64,000 nt of DNA from Acinetobacter rudis. GTDB taxonomy: Bacteria > Pseudomonadota > Gammaproteobacteria > Pseudomonadales > Moraxellaceae. The DNA is taken from positions 348,138-412,137 of the forward strand of contig NZ_JAVIDR010000002.1 in assembly GCF_031157835.1 (NCBI RefSeq), in the 5' to 3' direction. A program made the translations under genes and the position numbers. Positions within the stretch are counted from its first letter, which is position 1. Each line of letters starts with the position of its first letter. Below, one piece after another: positions 45,774 through 54,082 of this stretch. The notes under the pieces were generated by a model, which saw only the letters and a list, made by a program, of their open reading frames with translations, was not told the origin of the DNA and did no database searches.

Positions 45774-47057
45774 TTATTGAATAATCCGCAAACATTGCCC
45801 TGCATGATAAAGCGCAATCCCTGTGTCATAAAATAACGAACGTGCATTACGGCAAGACAGCGTATTCTCTTCAATCGTTGTAAAGGGTAAGGGCAGCTGT
45901 TCACGGTCATCATGATGTAGATAATCTGCAAATGCCTTGCCCATCATGGTTCCCGTTGTAATACCTCGGCCATTATAAGCTGTTGCTGCAACAATCCCTG
46001 GAGCGGGTTCAAAAATGCGCATAATATGGTCCTGAGTAAAACCAAACTTACCCGTCCACTGATATTGCCAATTCACTTTACCAAGCTCTGGAAAATATTT
46101 TTTTTGCATCAGATTGGCCCAAGATTGATAAAGCCCAGCCTTACCTTGATAAGCACCCACTGTTCCTAACAGTAAACGCCCATCTTTATCACGGCGAATA
46201 CTAGATAATGCTAAACGTGTATCCCACGAACCATTTTTATGAGGCAATATTTGATCTGCTCGTTGACTTGTTAATGGCTCTGAAGCAATCTGATAATACT
46301 GTACGAAGTAAATTGTTTTAAGAATGTCATGCCATTCACCTTCGGTATATGCATTAGTGGCAATCACAACTTTATTTGCCGTCACATTATAGTCTGTCGA
46401 ATGTACACACCATTGATTGTTTTGCTTGGTTACCCCAGAAACTGAAGACTTTTCATAGATTTTCACCCCCAGCTTTGCTGCTGATGTTGCTAAGCCCGTT
46501 ACATAGGCATAAGGATTTACTGTACCAGCACGCTTATCAAGTAATGCTTTATGAATTGTTGTAGTACCACAATATTCATGACATTTACTCCCTGTTAATA
46601 CTTCAACGTCAGCACCACGACGGCTTAACTGTTCATAACGTGTGTCTACATCGGCTTCACCTTCTCGGTTATGCCCCATATGCAGATTGCCAGTTCTCGT
46701 TTCCTGTGCATTAATTCCCAAACGATCAATGGTGTCAAAAACCAGCTTTGGTGCTTGACCTAAAGCTGCAGTGAGTTTTTCACCTGCTTTTTCCCCCATA
46801 AATACGTTCAATTCATCGGGTTGTGCCCATGTTCCAGCATTCACCAAACCTACATTTCGTCCTGACCCACCTGAACCTACACGCTGCGCCTCAAGTACAG
46901 TGACGGTATAACCTTTTTCAGCCAAATGGATTGCAGTTGAAAGACCAGTAAAACCGGCACCAATTACACATACATCAACCTGAATATCTTGGTGTATTTG
47001 AGGAAACTCTGGACATTCATCAACAAGAACAGACCACAAAACTTGATCTTTAACCAT
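45774..47057 (-). CDS. amaA: FAD-dependent amine oxidase, AmaA-type L-pipecolate oxidase
   Basis: 427 residues. DAO-superfamily flavoprotein: Rossmann GxGxxG as VCVIGAGFTGLSTAIHLAEKGYTVTVLEA (about 29-57), then GSGGSGRNVGLVNAGTWAQPDEL, and a C-terminal FAD segment APGIVAATAYNGRGITTGTMMGKAFADYL. Length and motifs fit the Pseudomonas AmaA, which oxidises L-pipecolate to piperideine-6-carboxylate, the cyclic form of 2-aminoadipate semialdehyde. The next gene upstream encodes the semialdehyde dehydrogenase. Another small cyclic amine or D-amino acid is the alternative substrate. Confidence 0.82.
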   Translation of the reverse strand: MVKDQVLWSVLVDECPEFPQIHQDIQVDVCVIGAGFTGLSTAIHLAEKGYTVTVLEAQRVGSGGSGRNVGLVNAGTWAQPDELNVFMGEKAGEKLTAALGQAPKLVFDTIDRLGINAQETRTGNLHMGHNREGEADVDTRYEQLSRRGADVEVLTGSKCHEYCGTTTIHKALLDKRAGTVNPYAYVTGLATSAAKLGVKIYEKSSVSGVTKQNNQWCVHSTDYNVTANKVVIATNAYTEGEWHDILKTIYFVQYYQIASEPLTSQRADQILPHKNGSWDTRLALSSIRRDKDGRLLLGTVGAYQGKAGLYQSWANLMQKKYFPELGKVNWQYQWTGKFGFTQDHIMRIFEPAPGIVAATAYNGRGITTGTMMGKAFADYLHHDDREQLPLPFTTIEENTLSCRNARSLFYDTGIALYHAGQCLRIIQ

Positions 47058-47086
47058 AGCTTATCTTTCCTTAGCATAACGTTTTA

Positions 47087-47163
47087 TCAGTAGCGGCAGT
47101 CTTTGAGCAAAAACGACTTCAATTTTGATCACGACAAATATTATTTGAATTTTCCGCTACTGA
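47087..47163. promoter_or_regulatory. Ten-bp inverted repeats flanking the amaA upstream region
   Basis: TCAGTAGCGG (47087-47096) and its exact reverse complement CCGCTACTGA (47154-47163) bracket 57 nt just upstream of amaA, which is read leftward from 47057. They could be paired operators with DNA looping, or a long stem. Confidence 0.55.
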
Positions 47164-47179
47164 ATCCAATTGTGACAAT

Positions 47180-47201
47180 GTACATGAGCACACTCATGTA
47201 C
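47180..47201 (-). terminator. Perfect hairpin just past amaB
   Basis: GTACATGAG (47180-47188), CACA loop, CTCATGTAC (47193-47201), 10 nt after the amaB stop on the minus strand. No T run follows, so it may stabilise the 3' end of the message instead of terminating. Confidence 0.55.
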
Positions 47202-47211
47202 TGCCTAAGAC

Positions 47212-48705
47212 TTAACCGAAATTGATCCCCTGCGCCAATGGCAATTCACGAGAATAATTCACTGTATTTGTTTGGCGACGCATATAATTTTTCCATGCAT
47301 CTGAACCTGACTCACGACCACCACCAGTTTCTTTTTCGCCACCAAATGCACCGCCAATTTCTGCACCACTGGTACCAATATTGACGTTTGCAATCCCGCA
47401 ATCACTACCAACATCACTTAAAAACTTTTCAGCTTCACGAAGGTCATTTGAGAACACACACGAAGATAAACCTTGAGGTACATCATTTTGCATTTCAATT
47501 GCATCGTCAAAATCTTCATAAGTCATGACATATAAAATAGGTGCAAAAGTTTCTGTTTTCACAACATCATTTTGCTCATCCATTTCTACCAAAGCAGGTT
47601 GAACATAATAGGCATTTGGATACTGATCTTGTAGCACACGCTGACCACCATAAACCTTGCCACCAGCCTGTTGAGCACGAGTTAACATCTCTTGCATTTG
47701 ATTAAAAATAACATGATCAATTAAAGGACCAACTAAGTGACCTTCCAAAGGACTGCCAATTGTTACTGTGTCATATGCTTTTTTCAGCTTCTCAACCACT
47801 TCATTTTTAATTGATTTATGCACAATTAGACGACGTAAAGTTGTACAACGCTGACCTGCTGTACCTACAGCTGAGAATAAAATGCCACGAATTGCCAATT
47901 CTAGATCTGCACTTGGTGCCAAAATCATTGCATTATTGCCACCTAGCTCAAGAATCGATTTACCAAAACGTTCTGCCACTTTTGGCCCAACGATTTTCCC
48001 CATTCTTGTGCTTCCTGTAGCACTGACCAATGCAATACGCTCATCAGTCACCAACAGATTACCAATCTCAGCATCTCCAATTAAGAGTTGCGATACGTGC
48101 TCTGGTGCATCTTGACCAAAAATTGCTAATGCCTTATTAAACAACGCCTGACAAGCCAGTGCTGTTAATGGTGTTTTCTCAGATGGCTTCCAAATCACGG
48201 TATTACCACAAACCAGTGCTAATGCTGTATTCCATGCCCATACGGCAACAGGAAAGTTAAATGCAGAAATCACCCCAACTACACCCAGTGGATGCCAAGT
48301 TTCACGCATATGATGCCCTGGACGCTCTGATGCAATGGTTAAACCGTAAAGTTGACGCGATAGACCTAATGCAAAGTCACAGATATCTATCATTTCTTGT
48401 ACTTCACCAAGCCCCTCTTGCGTGATTTTTCCAGCCTCCCAAGAAACCAATGCGCCCAATTCTTCTTTATATTCACGTAGTACTTGACCAAAAATTCGGA
48501 CTAACTCGCCACGGCGCGGTGCAGGGACTTTACGCCACTGTTTAAATGCTTGCTGTGCTTGTTGAATTTTTTGCTCAGTTTGTTCCGAATTGTTTACAAC
48601 AACTTGAGCAATCACACTGCCATCGATTGGTGTACGAACTTCTAAATGACCATTTTGGTACTGTGCTGTATCTACACCAATTTTGTTTAAAATTTCCTGA
48701 ATCAC
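47212..48705 (-). CDS. amaB: 2-aminoadipate semialdehyde dehydrogenase, AmaB type (ALDH7)
   Basis: 497 residues starting at GTG 48705, with AAGGAAAG upstream. ALDH7/antiquitin-type features are unusually clear: WHPLGVVGVISAFNFPVAVWAWN, the glutamate in LELGGNNA, the catalytic Cys in GTAGQRCTTLRR, and the C-terminal signature GTSGAEIGGAFGGEKETGGGRESGSDAWK that binds the amino acid end of the substrate. It oxidises aminoadipate semialdehyde to 2-aminoadipate with NAD(P). It lies downstream of hglS on the minus strand after a 46-nt gap. Confidence 0.93.
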   Translation of the reverse strand: MIQEILNKIGVDTAQYQNGHLEVRTPIDGSVIAQVVVNNSEQTEQKIQQAQQAFKQWRKVPAPRRGELVRIFGQVLREYKEELGALVSWEAGKITQEGLGEVQEMIDICDFALGLSRQLYGLTIASERPGHHMRETWHPLGVVGVISAFNFPVAVWAWNTALALVCGNTVIWKPSEKTPLTALACQALFNKALAIFGQDAPEHVSQLLIGDAEIGNLLVTDERIALVSATGSTRMGKIVGPKVAERFGKSILELGGNNAMILAPSADLELAIRGILFSAVGTAGQRCTTLRRLIVHKSIKNEVVEKLKKAYDTVTIGSPLEGHLVGPLIDHVIFNQMQEMLTRAQQAGGKVYGGQRVLQDQYPNAYYVQPALVEMDEQNDVVKTETFAPILYVMTYEDFDDAIEMQNDVPQGLSSCVFSNDLREAEKFLSDVGSDCGIANVNIGTSGAEIGGAFGGEKETGGGRESGSDAWKNYMRRQTNTVNYSRELPLAQGINFG

Positions 48706-48751
48706 GATGCTTTCCTTGGTAAATGTATGAATAAAATAATGGTTAAAATGT

Positions 48752-50137
48752 TTATGTTGTTGATTGAGTAAGTTTGGTGATAGCGCGTTTCAAAGAATCT
48801 TGCTGTATACCTTCATATAGATGAATTTCATCAATCACCTTACGCCCTAAACACTGCTCAAAAACTGCTAAATTAGATACAGATACATAATCTGTCTGTG
48901 AGCCTTCACCTAAATTGGACTGAAAAATTCCCGCAGCCGAAACAGGCAAAAAGTCTTCATAAACGATAGGTTCAAAATGAAGTAAACCTTGTTCAATGAG
49001 CGCCTCAACATCCGTTGAATCTGACATCTGCAATGAGCAATCTGCTTTAACTTCTGCAAAATAATGGAAATATGCCAGCTTTTGTTGACGTAATTCTGCA
49101 TAACTATCAGGGAACGCCATAAAGTTTTGAGCAAGTAACGCCATATATTGCTGAGCATTATTTTCAGTTGGTGCTCCACCTAGCTGATGACGGGTTTTAT
49201 TTAACAATTCATCATAAAGCTTACGACCCTTAGGCGTAAGTGCCACACCACGTTGCTCAATTTCACCAAAACGAGCAGTATGTGTTCCAAGCTCTTGACC
49301 TTGAGCTGTTTTAAAAGCCACTTGCTCTTCTAAAGCTTTAAAACTGGTTTGTCTTAATAAAATTGGGCATTTTCTGCGTGGTGGCCCTTCAATTACCGCT
49401 TTGGGTGCCATACCTTGGTTGATCATACCCATTTGAATCAAATCAATATCCAATGTGCGAGGCGTTAAATGATTAATATGAGGCCCTTTAAATGCCACCA
49501 CATCAGCAATGAGTCGATGCTGTTCATGCAATGAGTCGTACAACTCTTTTGTAACTGGGGCCTGTGTATGCCATCTAAAGGTTTCTAATACTTCTCTTAC
49601 AAAACAATCAGCATCATGTGCCGATAATGCACCTTGCTGTTCAAATTTCTCTGTTAAAGCAAGTGCCTGTTCTGTAAAAATTTGACGCTGACTTAAGGTC
49701 TGTTCTGCCAGTTGACGTAATTTTTCATCTGCTATGAGCTCCAAGCGCAATAATGAAGTAAATACACGAAATGGACTTTGATTTAAATCATCGGCCCGAA
49801 CTGCCCGAAAAGCAGTTGAATGTACAGGAACGCCTGCTGGAACAAGATCGTAATATCCCACTGGTTCCATGCCCATCACAGCAAAAACACGTCGCATATT
49901 AAACAACTCTTCTGCTGTTCCTAAGCGAATAGCACCATGACGTTCTAAGGAAAGGCGATCTAGCTCACCTGTCATTTTCAATTGCGCTTGTAATTGAACA
50001 TCTTGTGCAAGCGTCTGTTGATTGACTGTTTTAACTAAATCCAATAAATCACCATAAAGGGGGACTTCATTTTTGTACATCTCAGACATTAATGCTGAGA
50101 ATTTGGATCGAATTTCATTTGAACTGATTAAAGTCAT
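48752..50137 (-). CDS. hglS: 2-oxoadipate dioxygenase/decarboxylase HglS (DUF1338, YdcJ)
   Basis: 461 residues; ATG 50137 shares its A with the TGA of the transaminase gene. DUF1338/YdcJ family, shown in Pseudomonas putida to convert 2-oxoadipate to D-2-hydroxyglutarate. The iron-site residues known there can be placed here: His67 and the nearby Arg71 in ERHGAIR, a His in HINHLTPRTLD and a Glu in FGEIEQRGVALTPKG. Other conserved blocks: VPVHSTAFR, NPFRVFTSLLRLELI-like SPFRVFTSLLRLELI, and YEDFLPVSAAGIFQSNLG. It sits between the transaminase that supplies 2-oxoadipate and amaB. Confidence 0.93.
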   Translation of the reverse strand: MTLISSNEIRSKFSALMSEMYKNEVPLYGDLLDLVKTVNQQTLAQDVQLQAQLKMTGELDRLSLERHGAIRLGTAEELFNMRRVFAVMGMEPVGYYDLVPAGVPVHSTAFRAVRADDLNQSPFRVFTSLLRLELIADEKLRQLAEQTLSQRQIFTEQALALTEKFEQQGALSAHDADCFVREVLETFRWHTQAPVTKELYDSLHEQHRLIADVVAFKGPHINHLTPRTLDIDLIQMGMINQGMAPKAVIEGPPRRKCPILLRQTSFKALEEQVAFKTAQGQELGTHTARFGEIEQRGVALTPKGRKLYDELLNKTRHQLGGAPTENNAQQYMALLAQNFMAFPDSYAELRQQKLAYFHYFAEVKADCSLQMSDSTDVEALIEQGLLHFEPIVYEDFLPVSAAGIFQSNLGEGSQTDYVSVSNLAVFEQCLGRKVIDEIHLYEGIQQDSLKRAITKLTQSTT

Positions 50138-51414
50138 CAAGCACTTTCCTTAAAAAATGATTCTTCTCGTGTCTCGGCCAATACTGTTTCTAAAATATCG
50201 AGACCTTCTTTTAATACTTCAGCGGTAATCGTGAGCGGAGGCAATAATCGAATAATATTTTTATGCTTTCCGCTTGGCATCAACAGCAAGCCTTTTTCTC
50301 TTGCTCTTTGCAGTATTTTGCCCATAAGATCCGTTCCCGGACCTTGTTCCACATGCTGAAGCTCAATACCACGCATTGCACCAATACCAGTTAACTTACC
50401 TAACCATGGTGTTAAAGCTTGCTCTTTCCATTGTTGATAGCGCATTTCAATCTGCTGCGTATAATGTGCTGAACTCTGTTGAAAAGCTGTAGACTCCAGT
50501 ACTTGCAGTGTTGCCAAACCTGCTGCACAGGCAATCGGATTACCCGAATAAGTACCACCTAAAGCACCTTTGATGGGTTTATCCATGAGCGCTTTTTTTG
50601 CAATTACAGCACCCAAAGGCATACCACCAGCAATACTTTTTGCAAGTAATAAAAGATCAGGTTCAATACCTAAATAAGGGAATGCAAAGGCCTGACCAGT
50701 ACGGCCAAAACCAGATTGAATTTCATCAATAATGATTAAGATGCCGTGTTTATTACAGAAATCCCTTAAATACTTCGCAAAATCTGCATCTAATAATTGA
50801 AAACCGCCTTCACCTAATACAGGCTCAAAAATAATTGCAGCAATATTTTTCACATCTACTTCAACTTGAAACAAACGTTCTAATGCAGCCTGTGCTTGTG
50901 CAGCTGAAATATCATTATCTCGACTCGGATATGGCAAGTGATAAACAGGCCCCGGTAAAGTTCCCAGTCCATCTTTATAAGGTGTTGTCTTACCATTTAG
51001 ATTTACTGCTGCCAAAGTTCGCCCATGAAAGCCTCCATCAAAGGCAATTACACCAGTTCGACCAGTATTAATTCTTGCGATTTTAAGTGCATTTTCTGTA
51101 GCTTCTGCCCCACTATTGGTAAACATCCCTGCAACTGGCTGTTGCATTGGAATAAACTCAATTAACTTTTTCATCAAAGATAAATAAGGCTGATGACGAG
51201 CAGCATTAAATGCATAGTGTGTTAATAAACCAGCTTGTTTTTGAATTGCCTCAACAATATCAGGATGACAATGCCCCAAATTTAAAACACCAATACCACC
51301 AACAAAATCAATATATCGTTTTTGATTTTCATCCCAAACTTCAGCATTTAAGCCATGACTTAAAGTAATTGGGTGAATCAGACCTAGTGCCTGAGAAATT
51401 CCTTGGTTATCCAC
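50137..51414 (-). CDS. Class III aminotransferase, probable 2-aminoadipate transaminase
   Basis: 425 residues from a GTG at 51414. PLP fold-type I, GabT-like: GGIGVLNLGHCHPDIVEAI near 40-58, FDGGFHGRTLAAVNL (cofactor phosphate region), IIIDEIQSGFGRTG (PLP-pyridine Asp), and the Schiff-base lysine in LLLLAKSIAGGMPLGAVIAKK near 262-282. A class III enzyme of this type removes the amino group of L-2-aminoadipate in Pseudomonas putida. Fused translationally (TGATG overlap) with hglS, so 2-oxoadipate as product is the natural reading. 4-aminobutyrate or 5-aminovalerate are alternatives. Confidence 0.85.
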   Translation of the reverse strand: MDNQGISQALGLIHPITLSHGLNAEVWDENQKRYIDFVGGIGVLNLGHCHPDIVEAIQKQAGLLTHYAFNAARHQPYLSLMKKLIEFIPMQQPVAGMFTNSGAEATENALKIARINTGRTGVIAFDGGFHGRTLAAVNLNGKTTPYKDGLGTLPGPVYHLPYPSRDNDISAAQAQAALERLFQVEVDVKNIAAIIFEPVLGEGGFQLLDADFAKYLRDFCNKHGILIIIDEIQSGFGRTGQAFAFPYLGIEPDLLLLAKSIAGGMPLGAVIAKKALMDKPIKGALGGTYSGNPIACAAGLATLQVLESTAFQQSSAHYTQQIEMRYQQWKEQALTPWLGKLTGIGAMRGIELQHVEQGPGTDLMGKILQRAREKGLLLMPSGKHKNIIRLLPPLTITAEVLKEGLDILETVLAETREESFFKESA

Positions 51415-51814
51415 TCAGATTCTCTTATGTTCTCCATTTCATAAAGCCAATTTAAGAGTTGGTTCAAAATGTCTCAAGCGAATAAAAGTGTTTGTGCTAT
51501 TCCTTTTTTTCTTAAGCTATTTTTTTATTTTTTAATATTTAAAATCATACAAATAAAGTTAATTTTATTGATAGATAAATAAAATTTACCCACCCAAAAA
51601 TAAGTCTATTAAACGCGCCATCTGGTATTTTTTTCACCTTGGTCACTTCACATAAAGTCGCTTTTATTACGACCAAGATAAAGTCCTTAATTCACATACT
51701 TATGTTCAAACATATGCCCTCTATTTAAGTGTGTGTATAACACCATAAACACTATTGTTTTCTTCAGTAAGTGCCTTATCATAAGTTTAATTATTTATAT
51801 TATTGGCTAATAAA
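51415..51814. other. Divergent intergenic region at the edge of the lysine block
   Basis: About 400 nt, AT-rich, containing the promoter(s) for the leftward transaminase-hglS-amaB unit. No regulator palindrome was recognised and the TCAGTAGCGG repeat of the amaA region was not found here. No gene is seen. Confidence 0.4.
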
Positions 51815-52171
51815 ATGAAAAAGTTATTTTTACTACCACTCTTCGTACTGGCATACTCAAATGCACACGCTGAATGCCAAACAAACAATGTCTATAGTGA
51901 TATTGCTTGTTATGAGAAACAGCTCAAAGTAGATAAAAGTGAATTAAATAAAATCTACAATGGTTTTTATGCTTCTTTAGATGACGAAGGAAAACTTGTT
52001 TTAAATGAATCACAAAAAGCATGGATAGATTATCGAGAAAAAGAATGCAATGGTTTAATGCCTTATTTCAGCTCACAATCACTTGGTGCAGGTAATTACT
52101 TAAATACTTTAAGTTGTGTAGCGAACAAAACAGCCGAAAGAATAAAAGAGCTACAAGGTTATTTACACTAA
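51815..52171 (+). CDS. LprI-like DUF1311 secreted protein
   Basis: 118 residues from ATG 51815. Signal peptide (KKLFLLPLFVLAYSNAHA). The mature part has the DUF1311 pattern: CYEKQLKVDKSELNKIYNGFYASL, LNESQKAWIDYREKECNGL and a final LSCVANKTAERIKELQ, with four cysteines probably forming two disulfides. The family includes lysozyme inhibitor LprI. Periplasmic. Single gene with no obvious partner; marks the left edge of the accessory stretch. Confidence 0.8.
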   Translation: MKKLFLLPLFVLAYSNAHAECQTNNVYSDIACYEKQLKVDKSELNKIYNGFYASLDDEGKLVLNESQKAWIDYREKECNGLMPYFSSQSLGAGNYLNTLSCVANKTAERIKELQGYLH

Positions 52172-52425
52172 ACTCGGCTAAGCTTTTATAACATTAGCAT
52201 TTATTATCAAAAAACTAGCTATAGCCCATCATCTGCTTAGTAGAACAGTAAAGCTTGATAACTTGCTTTCAGATCTAGAAAAGCAAATACCAAGTAATGG
52301 TATTTACTTATAAGTGATCCTTTAGACCGTTTTTGACAAAACAAGAATCAACCTAGGCGTAATTGCTAATGAACATCGAAGCACTGATTGAGCAAGAGAA
52401 TAAAGGCAGCATAAGCGCTATTATA

Positions 52426-52908
52426 TTAAGCGGACAATAAATCTGATAAAAGCCAATTCTTAAGATCATACAGGAATGTTGGCCATATTTCTTCGGGTAT
52501 TAGGTTAGAAATACCATCTAAAGCCAAATAGAATTCATCATCATAGTGGATTATGAAGTCATATAAATCTTCGTCTTCAGCAATTTCTGAAAGCTCAAGT
52601 AACATTCTAAAGATATTTCTTATTAATTCTTCTGAATATTCGATTGCTTGTGATGATTCAATATATTGTCTTAACACCTCCCTTAAAAAATTTTTCTTTA
52701 AAGTAGAGGGTAAGTTCAACCATTCAAATTTAATGTTATAAAAGTAATCTAAAACTTGTTCTTCTTTAGAAAAAAAACAGATTTCCAAAGCTTCCAAAGC
52801 TGTAACATTTTTCTCTATTCTATTTATAGCCCAATCTTGAATATCTTTAGCCGATTTTAGATTTAATATTAATTCTAATTTGAACTGAAATTTTTCTATG
52901 TCGTTCAT
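52426..52908 (-). CDS. Acidic helical protein, possible orphan immunity protein
   Basis: 160 residues, strongly acidic, no signal peptide or membrane segment, rich in Leu, Ile, Glu and Asp (EDEDLYDFIIHYDDEFYLALDGISNLIPEEIW). Single-copy, small, acidic, AT-rich and beside a mobile-looking stretch: these are traits of immunity proteins for contact-dependent or type VI toxins. No family is recognised and no toxin gene is present in the window, so the immunity reading is a guess from composition. Confidence 0.45.
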   Translation of the reverse strand: MNDIEKFQFKLELILNLKSAKDIQDWAINRIEKNVTALEALEICFFSKEEQVLDYFYNIKFEWLNLPSTLKKNFLREVLRQYIESSQAIEYSEELIRNIFRMLLELSEIAEDEDLYDFIIHYDDEFYLALDGISNLIPEEIWPTFLYDLKNWLLSDLLSA

Positions 52909-52934
52909 TTATCGTTCACTTTTTCTAAAATTAA

Positions 52935-52981
52935 CATAATGCACATTATGCCAACCATACACGTAATGCAATTCGCATTAC
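52935..52981. promoter_or_regulatory. Two palindromes upstream of the antitoxin gene
   Basis: CATAATG-CA-CATTATG (52935-52950) and GTAATGC-AATTC-GCATTAC (52963-52981) lie 12 nt apart and share the half-site TAATGC. Their position, 35 nt before the antitoxin start, fits the autoregulatory operator of a toxin-antitoxin operon. Confidence 0.65.
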
Positions 52982-53015
52982 AATATTTCTATACATTCAA
53001 TATATGGGAAAAGTG

Positions 53016-53225
53016 ATGGCTACTGTTAACTTCAGGGTTGATGAAGCCCTTAAAGAAAAATCCTATTCAATTCTTAGAGAACACGGTATTGCACCTACTG
53101 AGTTTTTTACAAATGTCCTTGAATACGTTGCAATGACTGGCACCCCTCCAGCCCGTTCTAAATGTGTCTGTTTTACTGCAAGGCACGGAATAGCAGAAAA
53201 AGTATCAAGTATTGACTATATATAG
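53016..53225 (+). pseudogene. Truncated RelB/DinJ-type antitoxin without toxin
   Basis: 69 residues from ATG 53016. The N-terminal 48 residues are a normal ribbon-helix-helix antitoxin of the DinJ group (MATVNFRVDEALKEKSY, then PTEFFTNVLEYVAMTG). The usual toxin-binding C-terminal region is missing; instead there is an unrelated-looking tail KCVCFTARHGIAEKVSSIDYI. No YafQ/RelE toxin ORF follows: the next 600 nt contain only stops. The DNA-binding half and its operator look intact, so it may still repress. I call it a remnant of a toxin-antitoxin operon. Confidence 0.7.
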
Positions 53226-53823
53226 GTACTTTCAGTCAATATGGGAATTTTTCAATACTGCATTCCACTGCAAAACGTCACATTTGCCCAAATGACAAAT
53301 AAAGTTCGACTATGATCAAGCACTCAGTGATTACCGCTATGCCAAAAAACGAACATAAATATATCTTTTTCTATGACTTATAATTAAAGTGAGGTAATAA
53401 AGTAATAACTATTCTTAACATATTGATATATATAAAATAAATACATTACTTTTAAGTGTAATTCTTTGTAATAATACAAGTAATATTTTATAAGTTATTG
53501 ATTTTATTATTTGTTTTAGAACATATAAATGACAATTTTACACAGTAATAAATTACTTTGATATTACTTTAAAATTACTTAGTGAAATGAATATAAGATA
53601 TTGTTTTTAAATAGTTAATTATATAATATTACCTTATTACCTCTAAAATTCTATAGCTCCTAAATTTAAAAACATTCTAGCATTTACGCATTTTGCTCTT
53701 TTTTTATACTATTCCGGCTATTTTGATGGGAATGAAATGGGAATTTTTAGGGCTAAAATCACATATAATATACACATGCATATAAATTAAGTTATTGATA
53801 TTTAATGTTTTATTTTAGTTAAG
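53226..53823. other. AT-rich gene-free stretch between antitoxin remnant and tRNA-Arg
   Basis: About 600 nt, extremely AT-rich (53380-53660), with many repeats of ATTAC/GTAAT in both orientations (GTAATAAAGTAATAA, TATTACTTTAAAATTACTT, TATTACCTTATTACC). The 12-mer ATGGGAATTTTT occurs near 53239 and again near 53736. No ORF longer than a few dozen codons. It lies next to the 3' end of the tRNA, the side where elements integrate, but no duplicate of the tRNA end was found. Confidence 0.5.
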
Positions 53824-53899
53824 TGGTGCGCTCAGCGGGACTCGAACCCACGCCACAGGCTTCGGAGACCTGTACTCTATCCAGTTGAGCTATGAGCGC
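53824..53899 (-). tRNA. tRNA-Arg(CCG)
   Basis: 76 nt including encoded CCA (53824-53826 read in reverse). Acceptor GCGCTCA/TGAGCGC, D arm AGCTCAACTGGATAGAGT, anticodon loop CTCCGAA with anticodon CCG (53863-53865 in complement), and T arm GGGTTCGAGTCCC. Reads arginine CGG codons. Its 3' end faces the accessory stretch. Confidence 0.95.
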
Positions 53900-54082
53900 A
53901 AAAAGTAGAGCACATCATATCAAAAAAAACCCCAAGGTAAAGCGATTATCTAAATACACTGATTTTGCTGTCTATACTTTGTTCAATGTCCTAAATATGA
54001 AACTGTATATTACTTACAGAATACTTGGTTTATTGTACTAGATCACTCACAATAGTGGCTCATTAAACGAAGTGGGTGGTTT

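Noticed and set aside
52369..52440. 23-codon ORF before the immunity-like gene, ending in ALIEQENKGSISAIILSGQ
   Set aside because: Too short and without a ribosome site; considered as a transposase or toxin remnant but no family pattern could be recognised.
53239..53747. Repeated ATGGGAATTTTT as possible direct repeats or attachment sites of an excised element
   Set aside because: Only 12 bases in AT-rich DNA, not matching the tRNA 3' end; insufficient for a claim.
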